Shown here: positions 17,508 to 26,315 of the stretch, piece by piece
How the letters are laid out: each line of letters begins with the position of its first letter
Numbering within the stretch: position 1 is the first letter of the stretch
Assembly: GCF_040712085.1 (NCBI RefSeq)
Contig: NZ_JBFCVK010000012.1
Coordinates: forward strand, 51,008 to 115,007
Length of the DNA stretch: 64,000 nucleotides
Direction of reading: 5' to 3'
Origin: Aquibaculum sediminis
Lineage (GTDB): Bacteria; Pseudomonadota; Alphaproteobacteria; Kiloniellales; DSM-21159
Notes under the pieces: model-generated
The model's database searches: none
What the model was told of the DNA's origin: nothing
What the model saw: the letters and a program-made list of their open reading frames with translations, nothing else
Position numbers and translations under genes: made by a program

Positions 17508-19502
17508 ATGTCGGACATCGTCGAACTGGAAACTGGACCGCCGCCCCGGGACACCCCGCTCAAGCAGCGGCTTGGCCTGGTCGCCGACATCCTGTTCTAC
17601 GTCTTCTGCACCGGCTTTTTCGTCTACCTTTTCCGCTATTACATGACCGGCGCCGGGGGCCCCTCCCTGCTGGCGGTCACAATGATGCCGATCACGCTGT
17701 GCATCGTCATCCTGAACGACCTGCGCAAGCAGATGCTCTACCCGGCGCTGGGGCCTGCGCTGCCATGGCTCTTTGCCGTCGTCTACATCGGCTTCAGCGT
17801 CTACGCCGCCTACTATCTCCGGACCGAGTTCGACAACATCCGCATCTACCGCATGGGTATGTGGAACACCCATGACCTGATCGTGGGTGCCGGCATGGCG
17901 GCGCTGATCCTCGAATACACGCGGCGACGCTACTTCGTGCTCTTCGTCATCAATCTCCTGCTGATCCTCTACACCGTCTACGGCTATGCTGTTCCGGGCC
18001 TGTTCAACCACCCGGGCATGTCCTGGGAGCGGGTGGCTAGTTCGATCAGCGTCGAGATGTCGACCGGCATCTTCGAGCGCCTGCCACAGCTCGGCCTCAC
18101 CCTGATCGGGTCATTCATTCTGGTTCTGGCAGCGCTGCGCGCCTTCGGTTGCATCGATTCCATCCTGCACGGCTCCTCGCGCCTGGCGGCACGCTCGCCC
18201 ACCATGCTGCCGCAGGCCGTCGTGGTGGGTTCCTTCGCGGTTGCCGCCGTTTCCGGCTCGGGTGCCGCCAATGCGGCGACCACGGGCTCGGCCACAATTC
18301 CGGCTCTGGTGCGCGCCGGCTTTCCCCGCGTCACCGCAGCGGCGGTGGAGACCGCGTCCTCCCTGGGCGGGCAGCTCATGCCGCCGCTGATGGGCATCGC
18401 GGCCTTCCTGATGGCCGAGTACCTGCGCGTCAGCTACTTCGATGTCGTGGCCCGCGGCTTCGCGCCGGCCTTCGTCTACTTCATCGGCGTGGCCTTCGCC
18501 GTCTACCTCCTCGCCCTGCGCTTTCAGCACCGCACCGTGATGGACAAGGTCGGCCCGCTGCGCCACCTGGACCGATTCAACATCGCCGCCTATGCCCTGG
18601 CGGTGGTGGGCCTGGTCTATTTCATGGGCGTCGAGCGGCGCGCCGCCATGTCGGCGGCGCAGACGGTCTTCATCTATCTCTTCCTTGCCATGACGGCGGT
18701 CTTCCTCTTCCGCGTGGTCAAGGAGCGCCTTTTCGACATTCGGGAGATCGCGCGGCCCTTCCTGCGGATGATCGAATCCTTCGCGACGATCACCTGCGAA
18801 CTGGCGATCCTGCTCGCCACCCTGGGCATCCTGACCGCCAGCTTCACCATCACCGGTGTCCCGACCAAGGTGGGCGTCATCCTGATGGAAGGCGCCGGCA
18901 TCAATCTCATCGTCATGGTGCTGGTGGCCTTCGGCTTCGGCTACCTGGTGGGCATGGGCCTGCCGGTGGCGCCGACCTATATCATCACCGCGGTGGTCAT
19001 CGCCCCCTTCATGATCAGGGCCGGGCTCGACCCCTGGGTCGTGCACTTCTTCGCCTTCTTCGTCGCCGTCTTCGGCGAGCTCTCGCCACCAACCTCGGTG
19101 GTGGCGGCCGTGACCTCGCGCATTGCGGACGCACCCTTCGTGCGCACCATGATGCACGCCATCGTTCTGTGCATGCCGCTCATGGTCATGATGGCCGCGG
19201 TCTTCACCCATCCGGAACTGGTGCTCAATCCGGGCTGGGCGCAGCTTCCCGCCTTCCTCATCGTGGTGACCGGCACCCTGGCGCTGAGCCTCTCTTTCCA
19301 GGGGCGGCTTTCGCACAGCACGGCAGCGGACATCGGACTGCGCGTGGTCATCGCCGCACTCGGCTTGGGCGCCATCCTGATCCCCGACACCACGCTTGCA
19401 GCCGCCTTCGCGGTGGCCTGTCTGGTGGCGTTGGTGCTGGGCACGCTCGCCATGCGCCGAGTCGTCAGCACTCTGAGGTCGGGAGGTACGGCGAAGGCTT
19501 GA
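17508..19502 (+). CDS. TAXI-type TRAP transporter fused permease (DctQM-like)
   Basis: A 664-residue integral membrane protein with about 16-18 hydrophobic segments. The first few (to about residue 150) correspond to the small DctQ subunit and the rest to DctM, including the conserved GSGAANAATTGSATIPALVRAG segment near 250 and MGLPVAPTYIITA near 490. TAXI systems usually have this fused form. It imports the ligand of the upstream receptor using an ion gradient, probably Na+. It is separated from the receptor gene by a terminator-like hairpin. No catabolic gene lies nearby to hint at the substrate. Confidence 0.9.
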   Translation: MSDIVELETGPPPRDTPLKQRLGLVADILFYVFCTGFFVYLFRYYMTGAGGPSLLAVTMMPITLCIVILNDLRKQMLYPALGPALPWLFAVVYIGFSVYAAYYLRTEFDNIRIYRMGMWNTHDLIVGAGMAALILEYTRRRYFVLFVINLLLILYTVYGYAVPGLFNHPGMSWERVASSISVEMSTGIFERLPQLGLTLIGSFILVLAALRAFGCIDSILHGSSRLAARSPTMLPQAVVVGSFAVAAVSGSGAANAATTGSATIPALVRAGFPRVTAAAVETASSLGGQLMPPLMGIAAFLMAEYLRVSYFDVVARGFAPAFVYFIGVAFAVYLLALRFQHRTVMDKVGPLRHLDRFNIAAYALAVVGLVYFMGVERRAAMSAAQTVFIYLFLAMTAVFLFRVVKERLFDIREIARPFLRMIESFATITCELAILLATLGILTASFTITGVPTKVGVILMEGAGINLIVMVLVAFGFGYLVGMGLPVAPTYIITAVVIAPFMIRAGLDPWVVHFFAFFVAVFGELSPPTSVVAAVTSRIADAPFVRTMMHAIVLCMPLMVMMAAVFTHPELVLNPGWAQLPAFLIVVTGTLALSLSFQGRLSHSTAADIGLRVVIAALGLGAILIPDTTLAAAFAVACLVALVLGTLAMRRVVSTLRSGGTAKA

Positions 19503-19563
19503 AGCAGAGCGGGCAGTCCTTGCGCCTTTCTAGGCCCGGCGCGGCGCGCTATAACTGCCGGCC

Positions 19564-20736
19564 ATGCTAGTCCTGACAGATACCGATGCGCTCGCCGGCT
19601 ATTGCGCGGCCCAGCGCAGTGCAGATTTCGTCACGGTCGATACGGAGTTCGTTCGCGACACAACCTATTGGCCCAAGCTCTGCCTGATTCAGATCGCCGG
19701 CCCCGACGAGCCGGCGATCATCGATCCCCTGGCACCGGGCATGGACCTGACGCCGCTGCTGGACCTCTTTGCCGACACGCAGGTGCTGAAGGTCTTCCAC
19801 GCCGCGCGCCAGGACCTGGAGATCTTCTATCATCTTTGCGGACGCCTGCCGTCGCCCGTCTTCGACACCCAGGTGGCGGCCATGGTCTGCGGCTTCGGCG
19901 AGCAGGCGAGCTACGAGAAGCTGGCCGGCGCCCTGGCCAATGCCCGGATCGACAAGTCCGCACGCTTCACCGACTGGGCGCGCCGCCCGCTCGGCCGGCG
20001 GGAACTGGACTATGCCCTCTCCGATGTCACGCATCTGCGCACGGTCTACGCCAAGCTGCGCAGCCGCCTGGAGCGCAACGGACGGGCGGAGTGGCTCAGT
20101 GAGGAAATGGCCACGCTGACCAATCCGGCGACCTACGACCTCGACCCCGAGAATGCCTGGAAACGCCTGAAAAGCCGCTCGCGCGACCGGCGCTATCTAG
20201 CCGCAGTGAAGGCGCTGGCCGGCTGGCGAGAGCGAGAGGCGCAGCGCCGGGACGTGCCACGCAACCGGGTGATTCGCGACGAGCAGCTCTACGACCTCGC
20301 CGCCCAGCTTCCCACCACGCCCGACGCCCTGGGGCGCACGCGCGGCCTGAACGCCGACGTGGCGCGCGGGCGTATCGGCAAGGAGATTCTGGCCGAGATC
20401 GAGGCGGTGCTGGCGCTGCCGAAGGACTCTCTCCCCCAGGCCCCCAAGGTGGACAATGCCGAAGCACCGCAGGCCCTGCTCGACCTGCTGAAGGTGCTGC
20501 TAAAACACAAGTGCGAGGAGCACGACATCGCCCAGAAGCTGGTGGCGAACAGCGCCGATCTGGAGCAGATCGCCCTGGACGATCATGCCGAGGTGGCGGC
20601 GCTGACCGGCTGGCGCCGCAAGATCTTCGGCAAGGACGCCCTGGCGCTCAAGCGCGGCGACCTCGCCCTGGCGGCCGCGGGCCAGCGGGTCAAGCTCGTC
20701 CCCCTCACCGCAGGCGGCGCCGAACCCAAGTCCTGA
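19564..20736 (+). CDS. rnd: Ribonuclease D
   Basis: A 390-residue 3'-5' exoribonuclease for tRNA 3'-end trimming. All parts of the DEDDy active site are visible: FVTVDTEFVRDTTYW (Asp, Glu) near residue 20, VFHAARQDLEIF (Asp) near 78, and LDYALSDVTHLRTVY (Tyr and Asp) near 150. Two HRDC-type helical regions follow (about 205-290 and 300-375), which is the usual RNase D layout. It is about 60 nt after the TRAP permease and is followed by hrpB on the same strand after a C-rich triplicated repeat. Confidence 0.95.
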   Translation: MLVLTDTDALAGYCAAQRSADFVTVDTEFVRDTTYWPKLCLIQIAGPDEPAIIDPLAPGMDLTPLLDLFADTQVLKVFHAARQDLEIFYHLCGRLPSPVFDTQVAAMVCGFGEQASYEKLAGALANARIDKSARFTDWARRPLGRRELDYALSDVTHLRTVYAKLRSRLERNGRAEWLSEEMATLTNPATYDLDPENAWKRLKSRSRDRRYLAAVKALAGWREREAQRRDVPRNRVIRDEQLYDLAAQLPTTPDALGRTRGLNADVARGRIGKEILAEIEAVLALPKDSLPQAPKVDNAEAPQALLDLLKVLLKHKCEEHDIAQKLVANSADLEQIALDDHAEVAALTGWRRKIFGKDALALKRGDLALAAAGQRVKLVPLTAGGAEPKS

Positions 20737-20744
20737 CGCCCCTC

Positions 20745-20789
20745 CGGTCGCCCCCGCCCCGATCGTCCCCGCCCCGGTCGCCCCCACCA
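20745..20789 (+). repeat. Three copies of a C-rich 15-bp repeat before hrpB
   Basis: CGGTCGCCCCCGCCC, CGATCGTCCCCGCCC and CGGTCGCCCCCACCA follow each other without gaps, the last base being the A of the hrpB ATG. The repeat fills the place where a Shine-Dalgarno sequence would be, and none is visible. Confidence 0.8.
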
Positions 20790-23275
20790 TGACCGAGACC
20801 CTGCCCATCGAAGAACTCCTGCCCGCCCTGCGGCGGACGCTTGCCGACGAGAGGTCTGCGGTGGTTGAGGCACCGCCGGGTGCCGGCAAGACCACGCTGG
20901 TTCCCCTGGCCCTGCTGGAGGAACTCTGGCTTGCCGGCCAGAAGATCCTGATGCTGGAGCCGCGCCGGCTCGCGGCCCGTGCAGCCGCCGCGCGCATGGC
21001 GAGCCTGCTGGGCGAAGTGCCCGGGCAGCGCGTCGGCTACCGCACCCGCCTCGACAGCAAGGTCGGCCGCGAGACCCGCATCGAGGTGGTGACCGAGGGC
21101 ATTCTGACCCGCCGATTGCAGAGCGACCCGGGCCTGGACGGTGTCGGGCTGGTGATCTTCGACGAGTTTCACGAACGCAGCCTGCAGGCGGACCTGGGCT
21201 TGGCGCTCTGTCTCGAGGTGCAGGCCCTGCGCGACGACCTGCGCCTCCTGGTCATGTCGGCCACCCTGGACGGAGCGGCCGTGGCCGCCCTGCTCGGCGA
21301 GGCCCCGCGGCTCACCAGCGCCGGGCGCCAGCACCCCGTGAGCGTGACCCATCTCGGGCGCCCGCGCGACCGCCTGGAGCCGGCAATCACCGCCGCGGTC
21401 CGCCAGGCCTTGCGCGAAGCCCAAGGCGACCTCCTGGTCTTCCTGCCCGGCGAGGGAGAGATCCGGCGCTGCGAGGCCGCCTTGACCGAGGCCAGCACGG
21501 ATGAAGCGGTGCAGGTGCTGCCGCTCTACGGTGCCCTTCCGCCGGAACGCCAAGACGCAGCCCTGCGCCCGGCCAAGGCAGGCCGACGGAAGGTCATCCT
21601 TGCCACGGCCATCGCCGAGACCAGCCTGACCATCGAGGGCGTGCGGGTGGTGATCGATTCCGGGCTTGCCCGCCGGGCCCGCTTCGACCCCGCCAGCGGC
21701 ATGACCCGCCTGGAAACCGGTCCCGTCTCCCGGGCAGCCGCGGACCAGCGGCGCGGGCGCGCCGGCCGCACCGCGCCCGGCCACTGCTACCGTCTGTGGT
21801 CCGCTCCGGAAGAGCGTGCACTGCCGGCCTTCGACCGCCCAGAAATCCTGGATGCCGACCTGGCACCCCTGGCGCTTGAACTCGCCGCCTGGGGCTTGGA
21901 GGACGCAGAGCAGCTCGCCTGGCTCGACCCGCCCCCCGCGGCCGCCCTGGCACAGGCGCGTGACCTGCTGAGCGCTCTGGGAGCGCTGGATGCTGATGGC
22001 CGCATCACGGAGCACGGCCGCGCCATGAACCGGCTCTCCGCGCATCCGCGCCTGGCGCACATGCTGCTTTCGGCAGAGGGCACCGAGAAACTGTTGGCCT
22101 GCGACCTCGCGGCCCTGTTGTCGGAACGCGATATCCTGAAAGCCGCGCGCGATGCCGACCTGCGTCTGCGCCTCGATCTGCTGCGCGAGGGGGCTGCGGC
22201 GACCCAAGGTTTGCGGGTGGATCGGGGTCTGCTGCGGCGCTGCCGCCAGGCCGCCGCCGAATGGCGCCGTCGCCTCGGACTTTCGGGCAAGCCGGTCTCC
22301 AGCGAGGCCGCCGGCCGGCTGCTGGCCCTGGCCTATCCCGAGCGCCTGGGCCAGGCCCGATCCGGCCGTCCCGGCAGCTTTCGGCTCGCCAATGGCCGCG
22401 GCGCGGTGCTGCGAGTGGAGGATCCGCTGTCGGCCGCCGACTGGCTCGCGGTGGCCCACCTGGACGGCGCGGAGCGCGATGCGCGCATCTTCCTGGCCGC
22501 TCCCCTCACCCAGGCCGAGATCGAGGCGGTTTGCGCCGAACGCATCGAGGAAAGCGAGAACATCACCTGGAACGAACGCAGCGGACGCGTGGAGGCCCTC
22601 TGGCAGCGCCGGATCGGGGCCCTGGTGCTTGAGAGACGGCCGCTGGCGCGCCCCGCCCCCGAGCAGATCGCCGCCGCGCTGCTGCAGGCCGTGGAACGCC
22701 GTGGGATGGAGTCGCTGCCCTGGAGCCAGGCGGCCCGACAGTTGCAGGCACGCGTTGCGCTGCTGCGCCGTGTCGAGGGCGAGGAAACCTGGCCCGACTT
22801 GTCCGATGCGGCGCTGGCCCGGGACCTGGCCACCTGGTTGCAGCCCTACCTACACGGCATGACCCGCCTGGAGGACCTGCAGCGCCTCAACCTCGCCGCC
22901 ATCCTGACCGACCGCCTGGACTGGCCGCAGCGTCAACGCCTGGACAGCCTGGCCCCCACCCACCTGAGCACACCCAGCGGCCGACGCCATCGCCTGGACT
23001 ACTGCGCCGGCGACCAGCCGGTGCTCGCGGTGAAGCTGCAGGAAATGTTCGGGGCCGAGTCGAGCCCGAGTTTGGCCGGAGGGCGGGTGCCGGTGCTGCT
23101 CCACCTGCTTTCTCCGGCCGGGCGGCCGCTTCAAGTCACGGGCGACCTGCGCACCTTCTGGCGCGAAGGCTACCGCGAGGTGCGCGCCGAGATGCGCGGC
23201 CGCTACCCCAAGCACCCCTGGCCGGAGGATCCCCTGACCGCCCCGGCCACAGCCAGGGCCAAGCCGCGGCGATGA
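20789..23275 (+). CDS. hrpB: ATP-dependent helicase HrpB
   Basis: An 828-residue DEAH/RHA-family helicase. Visible are Walker A APPGAGKTTLVPLALL near residue 30, VVTEGILTRRLQSD, the DEFHERSLQADL Walker B, MSATLDG, and helicase motif VI QRRGRAGRTAPG near 325. The C-terminal HrpB-specific domain contains LDYCAGDQPVLAVKLQEMFG and ends with KHPWPEDP, as in the family. Its cellular role is unsettled; related proteins are linked to RNA or surface phenotypes. The ATG at 20789 has no Shine-Dalgarno sequence because a C-rich repeat lies directly upstream. The next in-frame Met is too far downstream. Confidence 0.94.
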   Translation: MTETLPIEELLPALRRTLADERSAVVEAPPGAGKTTLVPLALLEELWLAGQKILMLEPRRLAARAAAARMASLLGEVPGQRVGYRTRLDSKVGRETRIEVVTEGILTRRLQSDPGLDGVGLVIFDEFHERSLQADLGLALCLEVQALRDDLRLLVMSATLDGAAVAALLGEAPRLTSAGRQHPVSVTHLGRPRDRLEPAITAAVRQALREAQGDLLVFLPGEGEIRRCEAALTEASTDEAVQVLPLYGALPPERQDAALRPAKAGRRKVILATAIAETSLTIEGVRVVIDSGLARRARFDPASGMTRLETGPVSRAAADQRRGRAGRTAPGHCYRLWSAPEERALPAFDRPEILDADLAPLALELAAWGLEDAEQLAWLDPPPAAALAQARDLLSALGALDADGRITEHGRAMNRLSAHPRLAHMLLSAEGTEKLLACDLAALLSERDILKAARDADLRLRLDLLREGAAATQGLRVDRGLLRRCRQAAAEWRRRLGLSGKPVSSEAAGRLLALAYPERLGQARSGRPGSFRLANGRGAVLRVEDPLSAADWLAVAHLDGAERDARIFLAAPLTQAEIEAVCAERIEESENITWNERSGRVEALWQRRIGALVLERRPLARPAPEQIAAALLQAVERRGMESLPWSQAARQLQARVALLRRVEGEETWPDLSDAALARDLATWLQPYLHGMTRLEDLQRLNLAAILTDRLDWPQRQRLDSLAPTHLSTPSGRRHRLDYCAGDQPVLAVKLQEMFGAESSPSLAGGRVPVLLHLLSPAGRPLQVTGDLRTFWREGYREVRAEMRGRYPKHPWPEDPLTAPATARAKPRR

Positions 23276-23442
23276 GCGGCTGCACGAGCCGACGAACAGC
23301 GTCATGCTTTGGCCGCAGGGTCACTTGGGTTATGCTGGCGACCGTTACGAGACAGCAAGAAAGACAGCCGGTTGGGGCGGACAGACTTGGGGCGGGTCGG
23401 CGTGGCTGGGCCGCGCAGGGCATGGGTGTGGACGGCCGCGGC

Positions 23443-25668
23443 ATGAGTGTCGCTGCGCCTGCAAGGCTGCGCGCCCGTCTTGAGGCCTGCCGGCCGGGTC
23501 TGCTTGGCGGTTTGTTGCTTGCCATCCTGCTGCTGGTGTCGCCCTTGGCCGCCCAGGAAGAGGCTGCCGACCCGACCGAGGGCGAAGCGGCCGGGACCGA
23601 GGAGCCAGGTGCGGAAGTATCGGACACGCAGCCCTCCGCCCGCATCATCCGCCGCATCCCCCTGGCCCGGCTGGGTCATCTCCAGGGTCTGGCGCTGGAA
23701 GGTGTCGCCGACGCGCGCGAGTTGCGCTTTCCTCTGCCGCACGGCGTGTCCATCGAAGAGGGCTGGCTGGGACTGGGTCTCGAGCATGTCACCCCCTTCA
23801 GCGACACCGCCAGCCTGCGCCTGTCGATCAACGGCATGCCGCGCGCGACCCGCGGTCTCGCCGGTGAAGGCGAGAGCGACTGGCCCTTCCCGCTCGATGC
23901 TGCCGCCCTAAGCGGCGACAGCCTGAGTCTGGGCCTCGACTTTCGGGCAAGCCGCAGTGAGAACCGCTGCCTCGATGAACGCACGCTGACGGACTTCGTA
24001 CGGATCGGTCCGGGCAGCGGTCTGCACCTGGCCATCGATGCCCACAGCGTCCAGTCCCTGGCCTCGGCCTGGTCGCTGCTGCCGCAGCGGGTCACAGTAT
24101 CGCTGGGGCGCGAACCGCTGACGCCGGGCGCCTTTGCCGCGCTGCTGGAAATCACCCGACGCCTGCAGGCCAGCGGCCGCGAAGTGCGCACCCTGCCACT
24201 GCCGGAGATCCCGGCCGACGCGCCGGTTGGTCAATTGGCCTCCGGGCTAGCCGGCGCGCGCAGCCTGCTGTTCGAGGGCTTTGCCCCGGACGAGAGCTTC
24301 GGCATCGGTCACATCGTGGTGGCCGCACGCAGCGAACTGGCCGCGCTGGAAGGCGCGGTGGCACAAGCGCAGGAACGTTTCGAGCGCTTCTCCGGCGCTG
24401 CGGAGGGCGAGATGCCGCTCCCGTCAACACGCCTGCAACCGCAGCCGGGCGACGCCCCCGACCTGCGCCTGGTGCGCTTCCTGGATTACCCGGTGATCGC
24501 GGCCGGCAGCAGTGATCCGGAGCCGGCGATCGGGCTGCTGACGGGCCCCTGGTCAAGTCTGGCCGACTCCAGCAGCCTGCGTGCAGACCTGCAGCAGTCG
24601 CTGAGCGCAGACACACCAAAGCGCGAAGGCGTCACCTTTGCCGAGCTGGGGTTCGACGATGGCCTGCGCAGCGGCGCGGGCCGCTCCGAATGGCTCCTCG
24701 ACTTCGCCCTGCGCGACCTGCCGCAGGGCCGGCTGCCCACGGCGGTAGAATTGCAGCTCATCCTGCCGGGCGCGCCGGACGGCACGCGATCGGGCCCGCT
24801 CGACGTCTATTTCAACGACTCGCTGCTGGCCAGCATTCCGCCCGGACGCAGCGGCGAGCGACGGCGCGAGACCCTGGCTCTGCCCACCTACCTGATCGGC
24901 ACGGAAAACCGCCTGCGGGTGGTGCTGCACCGCACCCAGAGCGCTGGCGATTGCGCCCTGCCGCCGGCCGACACCCCCGCCCAGTTGCTGGCCAGCAGCC
25001 GCGTTCTCACCGAGCAAGAGGCGCCGCGCCCGCGCGACTTCTACGAACTGATCAGCCACATGGGGCAGGATCCGCTCTTCCTTCTGCCCGAAAGCCTGCT
25101 GGCCGACCCTGCCGCAGCCCTGCCGCTGCTGGCGCGCGTGAGCGAAACCCTGCTGCCGGCCAGGGTGCGGCCGCGCCTGCGCTTTTTCGGGGAGAGCACC
25201 CCGGCCGGCGTCGATGGTCCCTTCCTGCTGTTCGGTCAGGCGCAGGGGCTGCGGCCGCAGGCGCCGCTCGATCTCTCCGATGGCCAGCTCACCCTGCGCG
25301 ACGGCACCGGCCGTAACCTGCTGCAGGCCGATGCGCCGCTGCAGACCGCGGTGGTGCAGTTGGCACGACTCGGCGAGCACAGCGGCCTGTGGGTCCTGCC
25401 TGACGGCCAAGGACGCTATCCGACGCCGCCCAGCCTCTCCCTCGGGCGCAACAGCTTGGCCTGGATCGACGACGGGGGTGTGGCCCTTGCGCTGCAGACC
25501 GAGCCCGAAGCGGCCGCGCGCCTGCGCTACCCCTGGGCGGAAACCTGGCTCGAACTGCTGGACCGGCACCGCCACGCGATCCTCGCGGGGGGTGCCGTCC
25601 TGCTGACGCTGCTGATCCTGGCGCTGATCACCCGCCAGCGCCGCCGCCGTCGGCGCGACCAGGGCTGA
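23443..25668 (+). CDS. BcsB-like cellulose synthase regulatory protein, orphan
   Basis: A 741-residue envelope protein with a signal sequence (LLGGLLLAILLLVSPLAAQ), a long periplasmic part and a single C-terminal membrane anchor (about residues 705-725) followed by an Arg-rich cytoplasmic tail. The repeated carbohydrate-binding and flavodoxin-like layout and segments such as LRLSINGMP, LDVYFNDSLLASIPP and NRLRVVLHRTQSAGDC match BcsB. Its N-terminal spacer is rich in Glu, Gly and Thr. No bcsA, bcsC or GGDEF gene is present, so its partner glycosyltransferase is unknown. The start could be ATG 23443 or 23422; the frame is open back to 23272. Confidence 0.75.
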   Translation: MSVAAPARLRARLEACRPGLLGGLLLAILLLVSPLAAQEEAADPTEGEAAGTEEPGAEVSDTQPSARIIRRIPLARLGHLQGLALEGVADARELRFPLPHGVSIEEGWLGLGLEHVTPFSDTASLRLSINGMPRATRGLAGEGESDWPFPLDAAALSGDSLSLGLDFRASRSENRCLDERTLTDFVRIGPGSGLHLAIDAHSVQSLASAWSLLPQRVTVSLGREPLTPGAFAALLEITRRLQASGREVRTLPLPEIPADAPVGQLASGLAGARSLLFEGFAPDESFGIGHIVVAARSELAALEGAVAQAQERFERFSGAAEGEMPLPSTRLQPQPGDAPDLRLVRFLDYPVIAAGSSDPEPAIGLLTGPWSSLADSSSLRADLQQSLSADTPKREGVTFAELGFDDGLRSGAGRSEWLLDFALRDLPQGRLPTAVELQLILPGAPDGTRSGPLDVYFNDSLLASIPPGRSGERRRETLALPTYLIGTENRLRVVLHRTQSAGDCALPPADTPAQLLASSRVLTEQEAPRPRDFYELISHMGQDPLFLLPESLLADPAAALPLLARVSETLLPARVRPRLRFFGESTPAGVDGPFLLFGQAQGLRPQAPLDLSDGQLTLRDGTGRNLLQADAPLQTAVVQLARLGEHSGLWVLPDGQGRYPTPPSLSLGRNSLAWIDDGGVALALQTEPEAAARLRYPWAETWLELLDRHRHAILAGGAVLLTLLILALITRQRRRRRRDQG

Positions 25669-25689
25669 CCCACCGCCGGCGCGATGCCC

Positions 25690-26226
25690 TCACAGGCCAG
25701 CCGGCCGGCCTTCCACCGGGTTGCTGAAGGGCACGAAGGCCTTCTGCCCGGCCACCTCGCGATGGTGGCGCAGGGCCCAGTGCACGGAGGGGAAGGCAAG
25801 CGACTCCCAGGGAATGTCGGCCCAGGCAAACAGCCCGACATCGCTTGATTCCGGCCCGGCCCACACGGCATCGTCCAGCAGCCGAGCGCGGTAGATCAAC
25901 TGCACCTGGCTGATGCGCGGAATGGAATAGACGGCGAGCAGCTGGTCGATCTCGATGCGGGCGCGCGCCTCCTCCCAGGCCTCACGCCGGGCCCCGGCAT
26001 CGGCTGTCTCACCCAGCTCCATGTAGCCGGCCGGCAGCGTCCAATAGCCGAGACTGGGCTCGATGGCGCGACGGCACAGCAGAAGCTTTTCCTCCCACAA
26101 CACCACCGAGCCGACGACGATCTTCGGATTCTGGTAGTTGATGAAGCCGCAATCGCGACAGACCAAACGCTCCCGGTCGTCGCCCGCAGGCCTGCGCTGT
26201 TCGAAGTTCGTCCCGTCTCCGCCCAA
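25690..26226 (-). CDS. Nudix hydrolase with half zinc ribbon
   Basis: A 178-residue Nudix protein. One CxxC knuckle (CRDCGFINYQNPKIVVGS) precedes the Nudix fold, which has the box GYMELGETADAGARREAWEEA near residue 65. This arrangement resembles NudC-like or nucleotide-sugar Nudix proteins; the substrate is unknown. The start is taken as TTG 26226 because GAAGGAG (26235-26241) lies 8-9 nt upstream; an ATG at 26355 would add an odd 43-residue leader that overlaps the AbiE toxin gene. The first CxxC of a full zinc ribbon is absent; this may be normal for the subfamily. Confidence 0.8.
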   Translation of the reverse strand: MGGDGTNFEQRRPAGDDRERLVCRDCGFINYQNPKIVVGSVVLWEEKLLLCRRAIEPSLGYWTLPAGYMELGETADAGARREAWEEARARIEIDQLLAVYSIPRISQVQLIYRARLLDDAVWAGPESSDVGLFAWADIPWESLAFPSVHWALRHHREVAGQKAFVPFSNPVEGRPAGL

Positions 26227-26315
26227 GCCACCGGCTCCTTCACTGTCCGTCGCCTGCAGTGTGGGAAACGACAGGGATGGGGGCAAGACGCAACCCTGTT
26301 CCGCAGGTCCGAAGA

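Noticed and set aside
20705..22459. Long open frame on the minus strand opposite hrpB
   Set aside because: It lies fully antisense to a clear helicase gene and has the Gln/Gly/Arg-rich composition of GC-rich shadow frames. Similar frames opposite the GH15, lepA, copA and metC genes were left out for the same reason.
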